NCBI GenBank assembly: GCA_964424205.1
Contig: CAYRIF010000081.1
Span: 1 to 13,257, forward strand
DNA length: 13,257 bases
Direction: 5' to 3'
From: CAYRIF01 sp964424205
GTDB lineage: Bacteria > Bacteroidota > Bacteroidia > Cytophagales > Cyclobacteriaceae
The notes beneath the pieces are model-generated. The model saw only the letters and a list, made by a program, of their open reading frames with translations, did no database searches and was not told the origin of the DNA. Each line of letters starts with the position of its first letter. The first letter of the stretch is position 1. Positions 7,242 through 13,257 of the stretch are shown here, piece by piece. Made by a program: the position numbers and the translations under genes.

Positions 7242-7274
7242 AGACCTCCTAGGTTTTCAAAACCTAGGAGGTCT
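7242..7274. repeat. Perfect palindrome with 16-bp arms
   Basis: AGACCTCCTAGGTTTT (7242-7257) is followed by a single C (7258) and its exact inverted complement (7259-7274). As RNA this makes a very stable hairpin on either strand. Only three T follow on the plus strand (7274-7276), and the minus side has no T-run, so it is not a standard intrinsic terminator, though it could stop or protect 3' ends of the convergent transcripts. Similar palindromes of the form ACCT...AGGT recur between genes in many Bacteroidota, as far as I recall. Confidence 0.7.
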
Positions 7275-7344
7275 TTATGTTATCAATTTAACTTTTTATA
7301 ACCTTGTATAAACGGGAAAAGGGATTTGATTATAAGGAAGAGAA

Positions 7345-7385
7345 TCCCCACAGACCATCACGGTAATACGTTTTCATGCTGATAT
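7345..7385. repeat. Imperfect direct repeat, right copy
   Basis: Begins with TCCCCACAGAC and ends with GATAT, in the same orientation as 6980-7022 and 365 bp after it. It ends 11 bp before the stop codon of the AsmA-like gene. Confidence 0.45.
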
Positions 7386-7396
7386 GTAAAATGGTA

Positions 7397-10300
7397 TCAT
7401 TTAAACAATAAGTTCTTAATCTTATCCTTAGCCTTCTTTTTAGCCTCCTCCTTTTCCTTTTCAATGATTTTGCGGACGCTATCCTCTGCTTTTTTCTTTT
7501 CGGCTTCATAAACCCTTTTCAAGCTGTCTTGTTTGGCTTTGAGTTGTGCTTTGGTATCCACAATGGCGGCAGAATCTACATATTTAGCAATATTTGGGTC
7601 TTTGATGATTTTATCTTTATTAGCCAGTATTTGATCCGTTAGTTTTTGCTTGGCAACATCTTTTACTTGATTGGTCAGGTTTTCTTTTGAGAACGCACCT
7701 CCTAGCTTTACTTTTGGTGATAGAAAGTTACCACTTAACTGTATTGGTAGTAAAACAGATTCACTATTATTTTCTTTCCCTGAAATAGAACTTAACAAAC
7801 CATTCAATTTAGCACCATAAGCACCAGCAGGAATTTCAAGTTTCATATCATAATTGATAGCGCCATCAAATCCCGTACTGCCAGTCACATTTGCCATGTA
7901 GTCGCCCAGCTTAACATCAAAAGGTTTCACATTAAGCTTGCCATCTTTGATTTCTGTTTGTAGCAATAGATCCTTCAATACCATATTTGACCCTAGTTTG
8001 TTGTCATCTATTAGACTTGAAACTTTGTTCATCACTGAATTTTCTTCTAACACTGCGTTTACAATATTGACAAGCCCCGAACCACTGATGGTAGAAAGCA
8101 ACGGCATCATATCTTTGCCAAGTTCTCCATTGAGTTTAAAATCTGTAGAAAACTTTCCGTTGACAAATTGTGCGATGGGAGCAAAAGCCTTAATTGTATT
8201 AAAAGTATTATAAGATTCTTTGATGGAAACCTCTTTCATATCAAAGTTAAAATCATATTTAGGATGTTTGATGTCTCTACTATCATAAGTGCCATTCATG
8301 GCAAAAGCGCCGCCAAGTGAATTGAAATTCACATCATTCATCATGACCTTGCCATCTTTGACATGAATGATTCCTTTAACATTTTTCAGTTTCATATTGT
8401 CATAGTTCACATTGGCAATGGTTGAGTTCAACGTAAAATCAATGTTTTTTGGTATTTCTACCACCTCCATAGGCTGAGCGCTTGAATCACTCGTTGCCAC
8501 TTCTGCTTCCATCATCCATTCATTAACATCTACTTGCTGTGATCTGAAATTCATGTTGCCTTTCAGCGTGGCGTTATCATTAAAAATATAGTTGATATAA
8601 TTACTGATGTAGCCATCAATATTCATATCTGTTTTTCCAGCTTTTCCTTTGAATGATTGAATGTTAATTTTTTCTGGTGAGAAACTTGCATTCGCACTGG
8701 CGATACTAAACCCTTGTGGCAAGTCAGCACTTTCATAGTTGAAATTAGCAATGCTCATGGTGCCGCTTGTAGGGATTTTGCTGTATCTTTCCGCCTCTAG
8801 GTCGGCATACTGTCCTTTACTTGCAATGTCAGCTTTGATTTTCCCTGACAGTTGCATGCTATCCAAAGGAAATATCTTTGTGATTTTTTCCAAGTCAATA
8901 ATTCCTTTTACTGTGGCATCCCAAGTATAATTGACTAAATCTTTCAAGGTCAGGCTTCCTTCTACTTTTTCGCCGTCTAGCAGCATGTCAAAATGATCTA
9001 CCACCACCAATGTATTTTCCATTTTTCCTCCAGTGTTGGTTACTTCTGATGCGAAGTTCACATTTTCAAGTGGTACTGGGTATTCACTGTATTTGAAATT
9101 TCCTCCTTTCAGAGTCATATTTGATTTTACATGGGGGAAACGATTTGTTAAGGAATCATATACACCATTGGCTTTCAAATCTAAGTTGAATAACCCTTTC
9201 ATGGTGAGCCCATCCATCGGAAACATCTTGCTTAAATCAGCCAAGTTTAGTTTGGCTTTTACATCAGCGTTGATGTTTGGTTTTTCTAGCCCTTTTATTT
9301 TTGCCACCGCATTAATTGGGTTGTTGCCCAAGTCCATCACGAATTTTTTAATATCAATCAAAATGTCATCATTGTTAAAATCCTTGCTATCAATAAGCAT
9401 ATCAACGTTGATGTTTTTCACTGCCGTTGGCAAATTGGGATATTGAAACATGGCATCAGCCACTTTTAGATTCACATTGAAAGCAGGCATGGTTGTTTCA
9501 TTATAAATGCCTTTTACAAATCCACTAAATGCCAGGCTTCCTGCTGTTTTTATTTCATTAAAATCTTTTTTATAAACGCCAGGCACTAACGAAAGAAGAC
9601 GTTTGAAGCTGCTTTCGGGAGATGAAAAATTAATATCCATTTCATAATCATCGGTAGGCATGGCAAAATAGCCATCAAATTTTAATGGAAGGTCATTGAT
9701 AATGGCGGTATTGTCTTTGAAGGTGAACTTCATATTTTTTAAGTCCATGTTCAAGACCATGTCTAAGTTTAGTTTTTTATTGGCCAAATATGCTGTACCG
9801 TCAAAATTGATGGTTGTTTTGGCGACAGCTGTAAGAGATTTCATGTCAAAAACGTCACTACCAAAATCACCACTCCCTGTATGGTCAACGCCCTCTAAAT
9901 TCATAGCGAATGGAATACTTTCATCGGTGTAACTGATGTCGCCATTTACAATTTCCCATTGGTCAATACCCATCGAGAATGCTTCATCATCAGCTGTTTC
10001 TTCTGGTTTTTCTTCTGATGGGATCATGATATCATAATTTGCCTTTCCATTTTCTAATACTTTTATATTGATTTTAGGATTGACAAGTGTAATTCCTTTT
10101 AGTCGTACTTGATCATCAAAAATCACACTTTTTAGATTGGCTTCTAGTTCAAATTTCTTGACTGCTAATAATACCTCTCCTTCAAACTCATCTCTCCCAA
10201 CAATTCCAAAATCTTCTAATGTGACGGTGATGTTTGGAAAATCTTTGAATAACGTGATGCCAAATTTATCGGCATCAAATACCACATCTGCATTGACGGA

Positions 10301-10420
10301 CTGTGCGATTTCCTCATCAATTTTGGCTTTGATTTTATCTTTGAACAAAAATGGCACAGCGGCGGCGGCTACAAGGAGTACCACAAGAATGGAAATGAAT
10401 ATTATAAGCGCTTTTTTCAT
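7397..10420 (-). CDS. AsmA-like inner-membrane/periplasmic protein
   Basis: A 1007-residue AsmA-family protein. AsmA/TamB/YhdP relatives are anchored in the inner membrane and span the periplasm, where they are implicated in moving phospholipids to the outer membrane. Residues 4-26 form the N-terminal anchor, then IKAKIDEEIAQSVNADVVFD leads into the AsmA-type start with FGITLFKDFPNITVTLEDF. The body is a long run of amphipathic beta segments (repeats of LKLxxNxxY, MxLKGGNFKY, GMSIANFNY type) ending in the AsmA C-terminal region around VKPFDVKLGDYMANVTGSTGFDGAINYDM. Residues 955-1007 are a Lys/Glu/Ala-rich, probably helical or coiled-coil tail. The ATG at 10420 was chosen: it places MKKALIIF directly before the membrane helix. 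An in-frame ATG at 10543 would add 41 polar residues before the anchor. It is divergent from ispD across 213 bp; no clean TAnnTTTG was found for it. Confidence 0.85.
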   Translation of the reverse strand: MKKALIIFISILVVLLVAAAAVPFLFKDKIKAKIDEEIAQSVNADVVFDADKFGITLFKDFPNITVTLEDFGIVGRDEFEGEVLLAVKKFELEANLKSVIFDDQVRLKGITLVNPKINIKVLENGKANYDIMIPSEEKPEETADDEAFSMGIDQWEIVNGDISYTDESIPFAMNLEGVDHTGSGDFGSDVFDMKSLTAVAKTTINFDGTAYLANKKLNLDMVLNMDLKNMKFTFKDNTAIINDLPLKFDGYFAMPTDDYEMDINFSSPESSFKRLLSLVPGVYKKDFNEIKTAGSLAFSGFVKGIYNETTMPAFNVNLKVADAMFQYPNLPTAVKNINVDMLIDSKDFNNDDILIDIKKFVMDLGNNPINAVAKIKGLEKPNINADVKAKLNLADLSKMFPMDGLTMKGLFNLDLKANGVYDSLTNRFPHVKSNMTLKGGNFKYSEYPVPLENVNFASEVTNTGGKMENTLVVVDHFDMLLDGEKVEGSLTLKDLVNYTWDATVKGIIDLEKITKIFPLDSMQLSGKIKADIASKGQYADLEAERYSKIPTSGTMSIANFNYESADLPQGFSIASANASFSPEKINIQSFKGKAGKTDMNIDGYISNYINYIFNDNATLKGNMNFRSQQVDVNEWMMEAEVATSDSSAQPMEVVEIPKNIDFTLNSTIANVNYDNMKLKNVKGIIHVKDGKVMMNDVNFNSLGGAFAMNGTYDSRDIKHPKYDFNFDMKEVSIKESYNTFNTIKAFAPIAQFVNGKFSTDFKLNGELGKDMMPLLSTISGSGLVNIVNAVLEENSVMNKVSSLIDDNKLGSNMVLKDLLLQTEIKDGKLNVKPFDVKLGDYMANVTGSTGFDGAINYDMKLEIPAGAYGAKLNGLLSSISGKENNSESVLLPIQLSGNFLSPKVKLGGAFSKENLTNQVKDVAKQKLTDQILANKDKIIKDPNIAKYVDSAAIVDTKAQLKAKQDSLKRVYEAEKKKAEDSVRKIIEKEKEEAKKKAKDKIKNLLFK

Positions 10421-10589
10421 TTGTTTATGATTGATTGCATGGTTGAATTTGACCTTCTCAAATTTCGGGTTTTTTGATGAATTCAAAAATTGAATATAGG
10501 TATTTTTATTACTTGAAACGTTAGAGACTAAATGTTGTTGCATTCAAAATGATTCTATTTTTATTCCATTTTATTCGAATATCTACGCT

Positions 10590-10597
10590 TACTTTTG
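10590..10597 (+). promoter_or_regulatory. -7 promoter element of ispD
   Basis: TACTTTTG matches the Bacteroidota -7 consensus TAnnTTTG exactly. No good -33 TTTG is seen at the expected distance upstream. Initiation near 10604 would give a leader of about 30 nt before the ATG at 10634. It would also place the ATG at 10595 upstream of the transcript, which supports the later start. Confidence 0.5.
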
Positions 10598-10633
10598 CAA
10601 TATCTTACACATCCAATTATATTTACGGTCTCT

Positions 10634-11302
10634 ATGGATTTGGAAAAACATGTAATTATTGTAGCAGGCGGTTCAGGCAGTCGGATGCGGAGTACCACTC
10701 CAAAGCAATTTATGCTTTTGGCAGGCCTTCCTGTCTTGATGCATACGATTAATGCATTTCATAGATTTTCAACACAGATTCAAATTATACTAGTTTTGCC
10801 TACGACGGAAATTGGAACGTGGAAAACGCTTTGTAGAAAGTATGATTTTACTGTACCACATATAATTCAAGAGGGGGGTAGCTCACGTTTTCAATCAGTA
10901 AAAAATGGGCTAGAAATAATAGAGGGTGACGGGCTGGTAGCGGTGCACGACGGCGTACGACCGCTAGTGAGTCAGCAGATTATTGAAAACGCTTTTAAAA
11001 CGGCTGCAAAGTATAGGTCGGCCGTTGCTGCGGTTAGACTGAAAGAGTCTCTTCGATATATTAGTGACAATGGTTCAAAGGCGGTAGATAGAACAAACTA
11101 TCAACTCATTCAAACACCTCAAACTTTTGAAGTAGCATTACTCAAAAAAGCGTATGCTGTTACCGAGTCACTGGAATTTACGGATGATGCAAGTGTCGTG
11201 GAGGCAAGTGGTCATGCCATAACTTTGATAGAAGGAAATTATGAGAACATTAAAATCACTACCCCTGAGGATTTGGTGATTGCGACATGTTTGCTAAAAT
11301 GA
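10634..11302 (+). CDS. ispD: 2-C-methyl-D-erythritol 4-phosphate cytidylyltransferase
   Basis: A 222-residue cytoplasmic enzyme of the MEP isoprenoid pathway: it joins MEP with CTP to make CDP-methylerythritol and pyrophosphate. The nucleotide-binding loop AGGSGSRM (11-18) contains Arg17, PKQF carries Lys24, VHDGVRPL (104-111) contains Asp106 and Arg109, VDRTNYQLIQTPQTF (151-165) gives the conserved Arg153 and TPQ, TDDASVVE (183-190) corresponds to TDEAS, and IKITTPEDL (206-214) carries Lys207. The length is close to the E. coli enzyme (236 residues) and no IspF fusion is present. The start at 10634 is preferred over the in-frame ATG at 10595, because the usual N-terminus lies just before the nucleotide loop and because 10595 falls inside the -7 element. 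The first loop reads AGG rather than the commoner AAG, a conservative variation. Confidence 0.95.
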   Translation: MDLEKHVIIVAGGSGSRMRSTTPKQFMLLAGLPVLMHTINAFHRFSTQIQIILVLPTTEIGTWKTLCRKYDFTVPHIIQEGGSSRFQSVKNGLEIIEGDGLVAVHDGVRPLVSQQIIENAFKTAAKYRSAVAAVRLKESLRYISDNGSKAVDRTNYQLIQTPQTFEVALLKKAYAVTESLEFTDDASVVEASGHAITLIEGNYENIKITTPEDLVIATCLLK

Positions 11303-11307
11303 AGGCA

Positions 11308-11341
11308 CAAAAAAAGGCATGCTGAATTTTCAGCATGCCTT
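11308..11341. terminator. Shared terminator of ispD and the DUF2795 gene
   Basis: AAGGCATGCTGAA (11314-11326) pairs perfectly with its inverted complement (11329-11341), giving a 13-bp potential stem around TT. The A-run at 11309-11315 becomes a U-run after the hairpin for minus-strand transcripts, so termination is strongest for the DUF2795 gene. On the plus strand the following TTATAAATATTTT is a weaker tail for ispD. It lies between two convergent stop codons. Confidence 0.8.
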
Positions 11342-11362
11342 ATAAATATTTTCAAAAACTAG

Positions 11363-11584
11363 TTAATACTCATCTTCATTGAAGAAAAAATCTTCTTTTG
11401 TTGGGTAATCTGGCCAAATCTCTTCGATACTCTCGTAAGGTTGTCCGTCATCCTCTAATTCTTGCAAATTTTCTACAACTTCCAATGGTGTCCCCATTCT
11501 GATAGAATAGTCAATTAACTCATCTTTTGTTGCTGGCCATGGTCCATCTTCTAAATAAGATGCCAATTCTAATGTCCAATACAT
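11363..11584 (-). CDS. DUF2795 family small acidic protein
   Basis: A 73-residue protein that I recognise as the Bacteroidota DUF2795 type, whose sequence is highly conserved across the phylum: MYWTLELASYLED, then PWPATKDELIDY, PLEVVENLQELEDDG, YESIEEIWPDYPTKEDFFFNEDEY. Its biochemical role is unknown. It has no signal peptide or membrane segment, so it is probably cytoplasmic. Composition is strikingly acidic: 21 Asp/Glu against 3 Lys/Arg. The gene stands alone, with a consensus promoter (11697-11726), a leader of about 105 nt, an unusually strong Shine-Dalgarno sequence (11589-11596) and an intrinsic terminator. These signals together suggest high expression. The start codon is fixed by the Shine-Dalgarno. 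Confidence 0.9.
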   Translation of the reverse strand: MYWTLELASYLEDGPWPATKDELIDYSIRMGTPLEVVENLQELEDDGQPYESIEEIWPDYPTKEDFFFNEDEY

Positions 11585-11588
11585 AATT

Positions 11589-11596
11589 CCTCCTTT
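11589..11596 (-). promoter_or_regulatory. Strong Shine-Dalgarno of the DUF2795 gene
   Basis: Read on the minus strand, AAAGGAGG stands 4 nt before the ATG at 11584. It is complementary to the CCUCCUUU end of 16S rRNA over eight bases. None of the other genes in this window has such a sequence, in keeping with the phylum's general lack of Shine-Dalgarno sites. Confidence 0.8.
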
Positions 11597-11666
11597 TTTA
11601 ATAAACTGCGGTAATTAATTAACTTTCTGACGTCACTTTATTACCAAACAGTAACCTCAGTTTTTC

Positions 11667-11684
11667 TCCCGATAACTATCGAGA
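11667..11684 (-). repeat. Leader hairpin of the DUF2795 transcript
   Basis: On the minus strand TCTCGATA and TATCGGGA pair over eight positions with one G-U, around a GT loop. It lies just downstream of the predicted transcription start and could stabilise the 5' end. It also resembles the common Bacteroidota intergenic palindrome of the form CCCGATA..TATCGGG, so it may instead be a repeat remnant. Confidence 0.4.
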
Positions 11685-11696
11685 TGAATTTTGCTG

Positions 11697-11726
11697 CAAA
11701 TGTATAATTTTAATTATTAAAACAAA
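11697..11726 (-). promoter_or_regulatory. Consensus Bacteroidota promoter of the DUF2795 gene
   Basis: On the minus strand TTTG (11726-11723) is followed after 18 nt by TACATTTG (11704-11697), an exact match to the -33 TTTG / -7 TAnnTTTG pattern. Transcription would begin near 11690, leaving a leader of about 105 nt. This is the best promoter in the window. Confidence 0.65.
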
Positions 11727-11867
11727 TAATATTCTTATTTAAATCTAAAAAACTCGATAGAAATTGGTATATCCCCCATTAAACGGGCTTTTTTTCTCGG
11801 TAAGCGCTGGTACTGACAAATAGTCGGATTATTTTCTATCCTTTCTGAAATATATTTTTAATAATAG

Positions 11868-11898
11868 TTGTATGTTAAACAAAAAGGCAATATTTATG
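11868..11898 (+). promoter_or_regulatory. Possible promoter of ettA
   Basis: TTG (11868-11870) and, after 20 nt, TATTTATG (11891-11898), one base off TAnnTTTG. A start near 11905 would leave a leader of about 20 nt before the ATG at 11925. Apart from this and the DUF2795 signals, I see nothing supportable in the 11727-11924 stretch. Confidence 0.35.
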
Positions 11899-11924
11899 CC
11901 ATCTTTCTAAACTAATGATAAACT

Positions 11925-13257
11925 ATGAGTGACGAAAAAATAATTTTCTCTATGGCTGGGGTGAGTAAAATCTATCCACCACAAAAACAAGTACTTAAAA
12001 ACATCTATCTATCTTTCTTTTATGGGGCTAAGATTGGTGTGCTAGGATTGAATGGTTCTGGTAAATCATCGTTACTGAGAATTATTGCAGGGATAGATAC
12101 AGAGTACAGCGGTGAGGTTGTTTTTTCGCAGGGGTTTTCTGTAGGAATGCTTGAGCAAGAACCACAATTGGACAAAACAAAAACGGTTAAAGAAGTGGTA
12201 GAAGAAGGGGTGCAGGAAGTGGTGGACTTGCTAAAAGAATTCGAAGCGGTCAATGAAAAATTTGGGGATCCTGCGGTGTTGGATAGTCCTGATAAAATGG
12301 ATAAACTGATTCAGAAGCAAGCAGAAATTCAAGAAAAACTAGACCATCATCATGCGTGGGAATTAGAGAGTAAACTAGAACGAGCGATGGATGCACTGCG
12401 CACGCCACCCGCAGATACTAAGATTGAAAACTTATCGGGAGGAGAGAAAAGAAGGGTGGCGCTTTGTCGTTTGCTACTTCAGGAGCCGGATGTTTTGTTG
12501 TTGGATGAGCCGACCAATCACTTGGACGCGGAGTCGGTGCTTTGGTTAGAACAACATTTGAAACAATATAAAGGAACGGTGATAGCTGTGACACATGATC
12601 GGTATTTCTTGGACAATGTAGCAGGGTGGATTTTGGAACTGGATAGGGGAGAAGGCATTCCATGGAAAGGAAATTACTCTTCGTGGCTAGCACAAAAACA
12701 AGAGCGACTTGCCAAAGAAGAAAAAACAGAATCGAAAAGACAGAAGACATTGGAGCGAGAGCTGGAGTGGATTAGAATGTCACCAAAGGGTAGAAGGGCA
12801 AAGGGGAAAGCAAGAATTAGTTCCTATGATAAGTTATTAGGGGAGGAGGCAAAGCAGCAAGAATCGAAATTGGAATTGTTTATTCCTGCTGGCCCAAGAT
12901 TAGGTAGCAAGGTGATTGAGGCGGCAGGAGTGAAAAAAGCTTTCGGTGATAAGCTACTTTTTGAAAACATGGAATTCTCACTTCCTCAAGGAGGAATTGT
13001 GGGTATTGTTGGTCCGAATGGTGCAGGGAAAACCACACTTTTCAAATTGATCACAGGAAAAGAGACGCCTGACAAGGGTACTTTTGATGTAGGCTCCACC
13101 GTTGAGATAGCATACGTGGACCAAGAGCATGATGCCCTTGACCCTGATAAAACGGTATGGGAAACCATATCGGAAGGAAATGAGTTGATAGAAATGGGTG
13201 GCAAACAAGTAAACTCTCGTGCCTATGTGAGCAAGTTTAATTTTGGTGGCGGCGACC
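11925..13257 (+). CDS. ettA: Energy-dependent translational throttle protein EttA, 3' end outside window
   Basis: The first 444 residues of an ABC-F ATPase; E. coli EttA has 555 residues, so about a fifth is beyond the right edge. EttA binds the ribosomal E site and, depending on the ATP/ADP ratio, gates the first elongation step. The first nucleotide-binding domain has Walker A GLNGSGKSS (41-49), signature LSGGE (170-174) and Walker B LLLDEPTNHLD (191-201) with catalytic Glu195. Residues about 95-140 are the arm, which in EttA contacts the L1 stalk. The linker at about 245-320, with PKGRRAKGKAR (287-297), is the P-site tRNA interaction motif. The second domain has Walker A GPNGAGKTT (363-371); its signature and Walker B are not in view. 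Blocks such as AVTHDRYFLDNVAGWILELDRGEGIPW are nearly identical to E. coli EttA, which separates it from Uup, YbiT and YheS. The ATG at 11925 gives the usual EttA N-terminus. Confidence 0.95.
   Translation, partial: MSDEKIIFSMAGVSKIYPPQKQVLKNIYLSFFYGAKIGVLGLNGSGKSSLLRIIAGIDTEYSGEVVFSQGFSVGMLEQEPQLDKTKTVKEVVEEGVQEVVDLLKEFEAVNEKFGDPAVLDSPDKMDKLIQKQAEIQEKLDHHHAWELESKLERAMDALRTPPADTKIENLSGGEKRRVALCRLLLQEPDVLLLDEPTNHLDAESVLWLEQHLKQYKGTVIAVTHDRYFLDNVAGWILELDRGEGIPWKGNYSSWLAQKQERLAKEEKTESKRQKTLERELEWIRMSPKGRRAKGKARISSYDKLLGEEAKQQESKLELFIPAGPRLGSKVIEAAGVKKAFGDKLLFENMEFSLPQGGIVGIVGPNGAGKTTLFKLITGKETPDKGTFDVGSTVEIAYVDQEHDALDPDKTVWETISEGNELIEMGGKQVNSRAYVSKFNFGGGD

Larger units (their letters stand above)
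6946..7396. other. Non-coding repeat mosaic between convergent genes
   Basis: No coding frame is supportable in these 451 bases, which lie between the 3' ends of the amidohydrolase and the AsmA-like gene. The stretch holds an imperfect direct repeat near its two edges (6980-7022 and 7345-7385) and four hairpins between them: 7060-7075, 7085-7104, 7134-7154 and 7242-7274. This suggests an accumulation or remnant of intergenic repeat elements. Confidence 0.5.

Noticed and set aside
9033..9446. 137-codon open frame on the plus strand opposite the AsmA-like gene
   Set aside because: It is antisense to a clearly coding gene, has no recognisable domain or promoter, and several similar antisense frames occur along the same gene, as expected by chance.
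10549..10752. 67-codon plus-strand frame overlapping the start of ispD
   Set aside because: It begins upstream of the -7 element and runs out of frame through the ispD nucleotide-binding loop, which is plainly coding in another frame.
11676..11760. CTATCGAG (11676-11683) and CTCGATAG (11753-11760), an inverted pair 69 nt apart
   Set aside because: Eight-base arms at this distance are likely by chance, and the left arm is better explained by the local hairpin at 11667-11684.
11766..11795. Terminator-like CCC...GGG followed by seven T upstream of ettA
   Set aside because: The stem is only about three base pairs, so it is too weak to call a terminator or attenuator.
12418..12750. 110-codon minus-strand frame opposite ettA
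   Set aside because: It lies fully inside the conserved EttA coding sequence and its translation shows no family features.

Overview
The window looks like chromosomal DNA of a Bacteroidota bacterium, perhaps a marine cytophagal or flavobacterial lineage; the exact genus cannot be read from the sequence. Supporting evidence: AT-rich intergenic DNA, start codons mostly without Shine-Dalgarno sequences, promoter-like TTTG / TAnnTTTG pairs, Bacteroidota-type families (DUF5117/Met-zincin metalloprotease, DUF2795 protein, fibre-type beta domain), and lipoprotein signal peptides on exported hydrolases.

Layout, left to right. Bases 1-513 hold no supportable protein gene, but they contain several inverted repeats, a strong rho-independent terminator (242-284) that may end a small RNA, and a probable promoter for the next gene. 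Then come a small membrane-anchored protein with a fibre-type domain (514-945) and, 37 bp on, a lipoprotein sulfatase (983-2677). A secreted zinc metalloprotease (2697-5090, minus) converges on the sulfatase with a 19-bp gap. An amidohydrolase lipoprotein of the YtcJ type (5227-6945, plus) is divergent from the protease. Bases 6946-7396 are a non-coding mosaic of hairpins, including a perfect 16-bp-arm palindrome, bracketed by an imperfect direct repeat. Next are a large AsmA-like envelope protein (7397-10420, minus), divergent ispD of the MEP isoprenoid pathway (10634-11302, plus), a hairpin terminator shared with a convergent small acidic DUF2795 protein (11363-11584, minus), and the translation factor EttA (11925 to beyond the right edge, plus).

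The genes do not form one pathway. The left half is an envelope/exported-hydrolase group (sulfatase, protease, amidohydrolase), with no SusC/SusD pair or other glycan-utilisation genes in view. The right half is housekeeping: envelope lipid homeostasis, isoprenoid precursor synthesis and translation control. I see no phage, CRISPR, toxin-antitoxin or other defence system. The points most worth a second look are the stand-alone membrane-anchored fibre-type domain, the unusually strong Shine-Dalgarno and promoter of the DUF2795 gene, the possible small RNA at about 175-284, and the repeat mosaic at 6980-7385.
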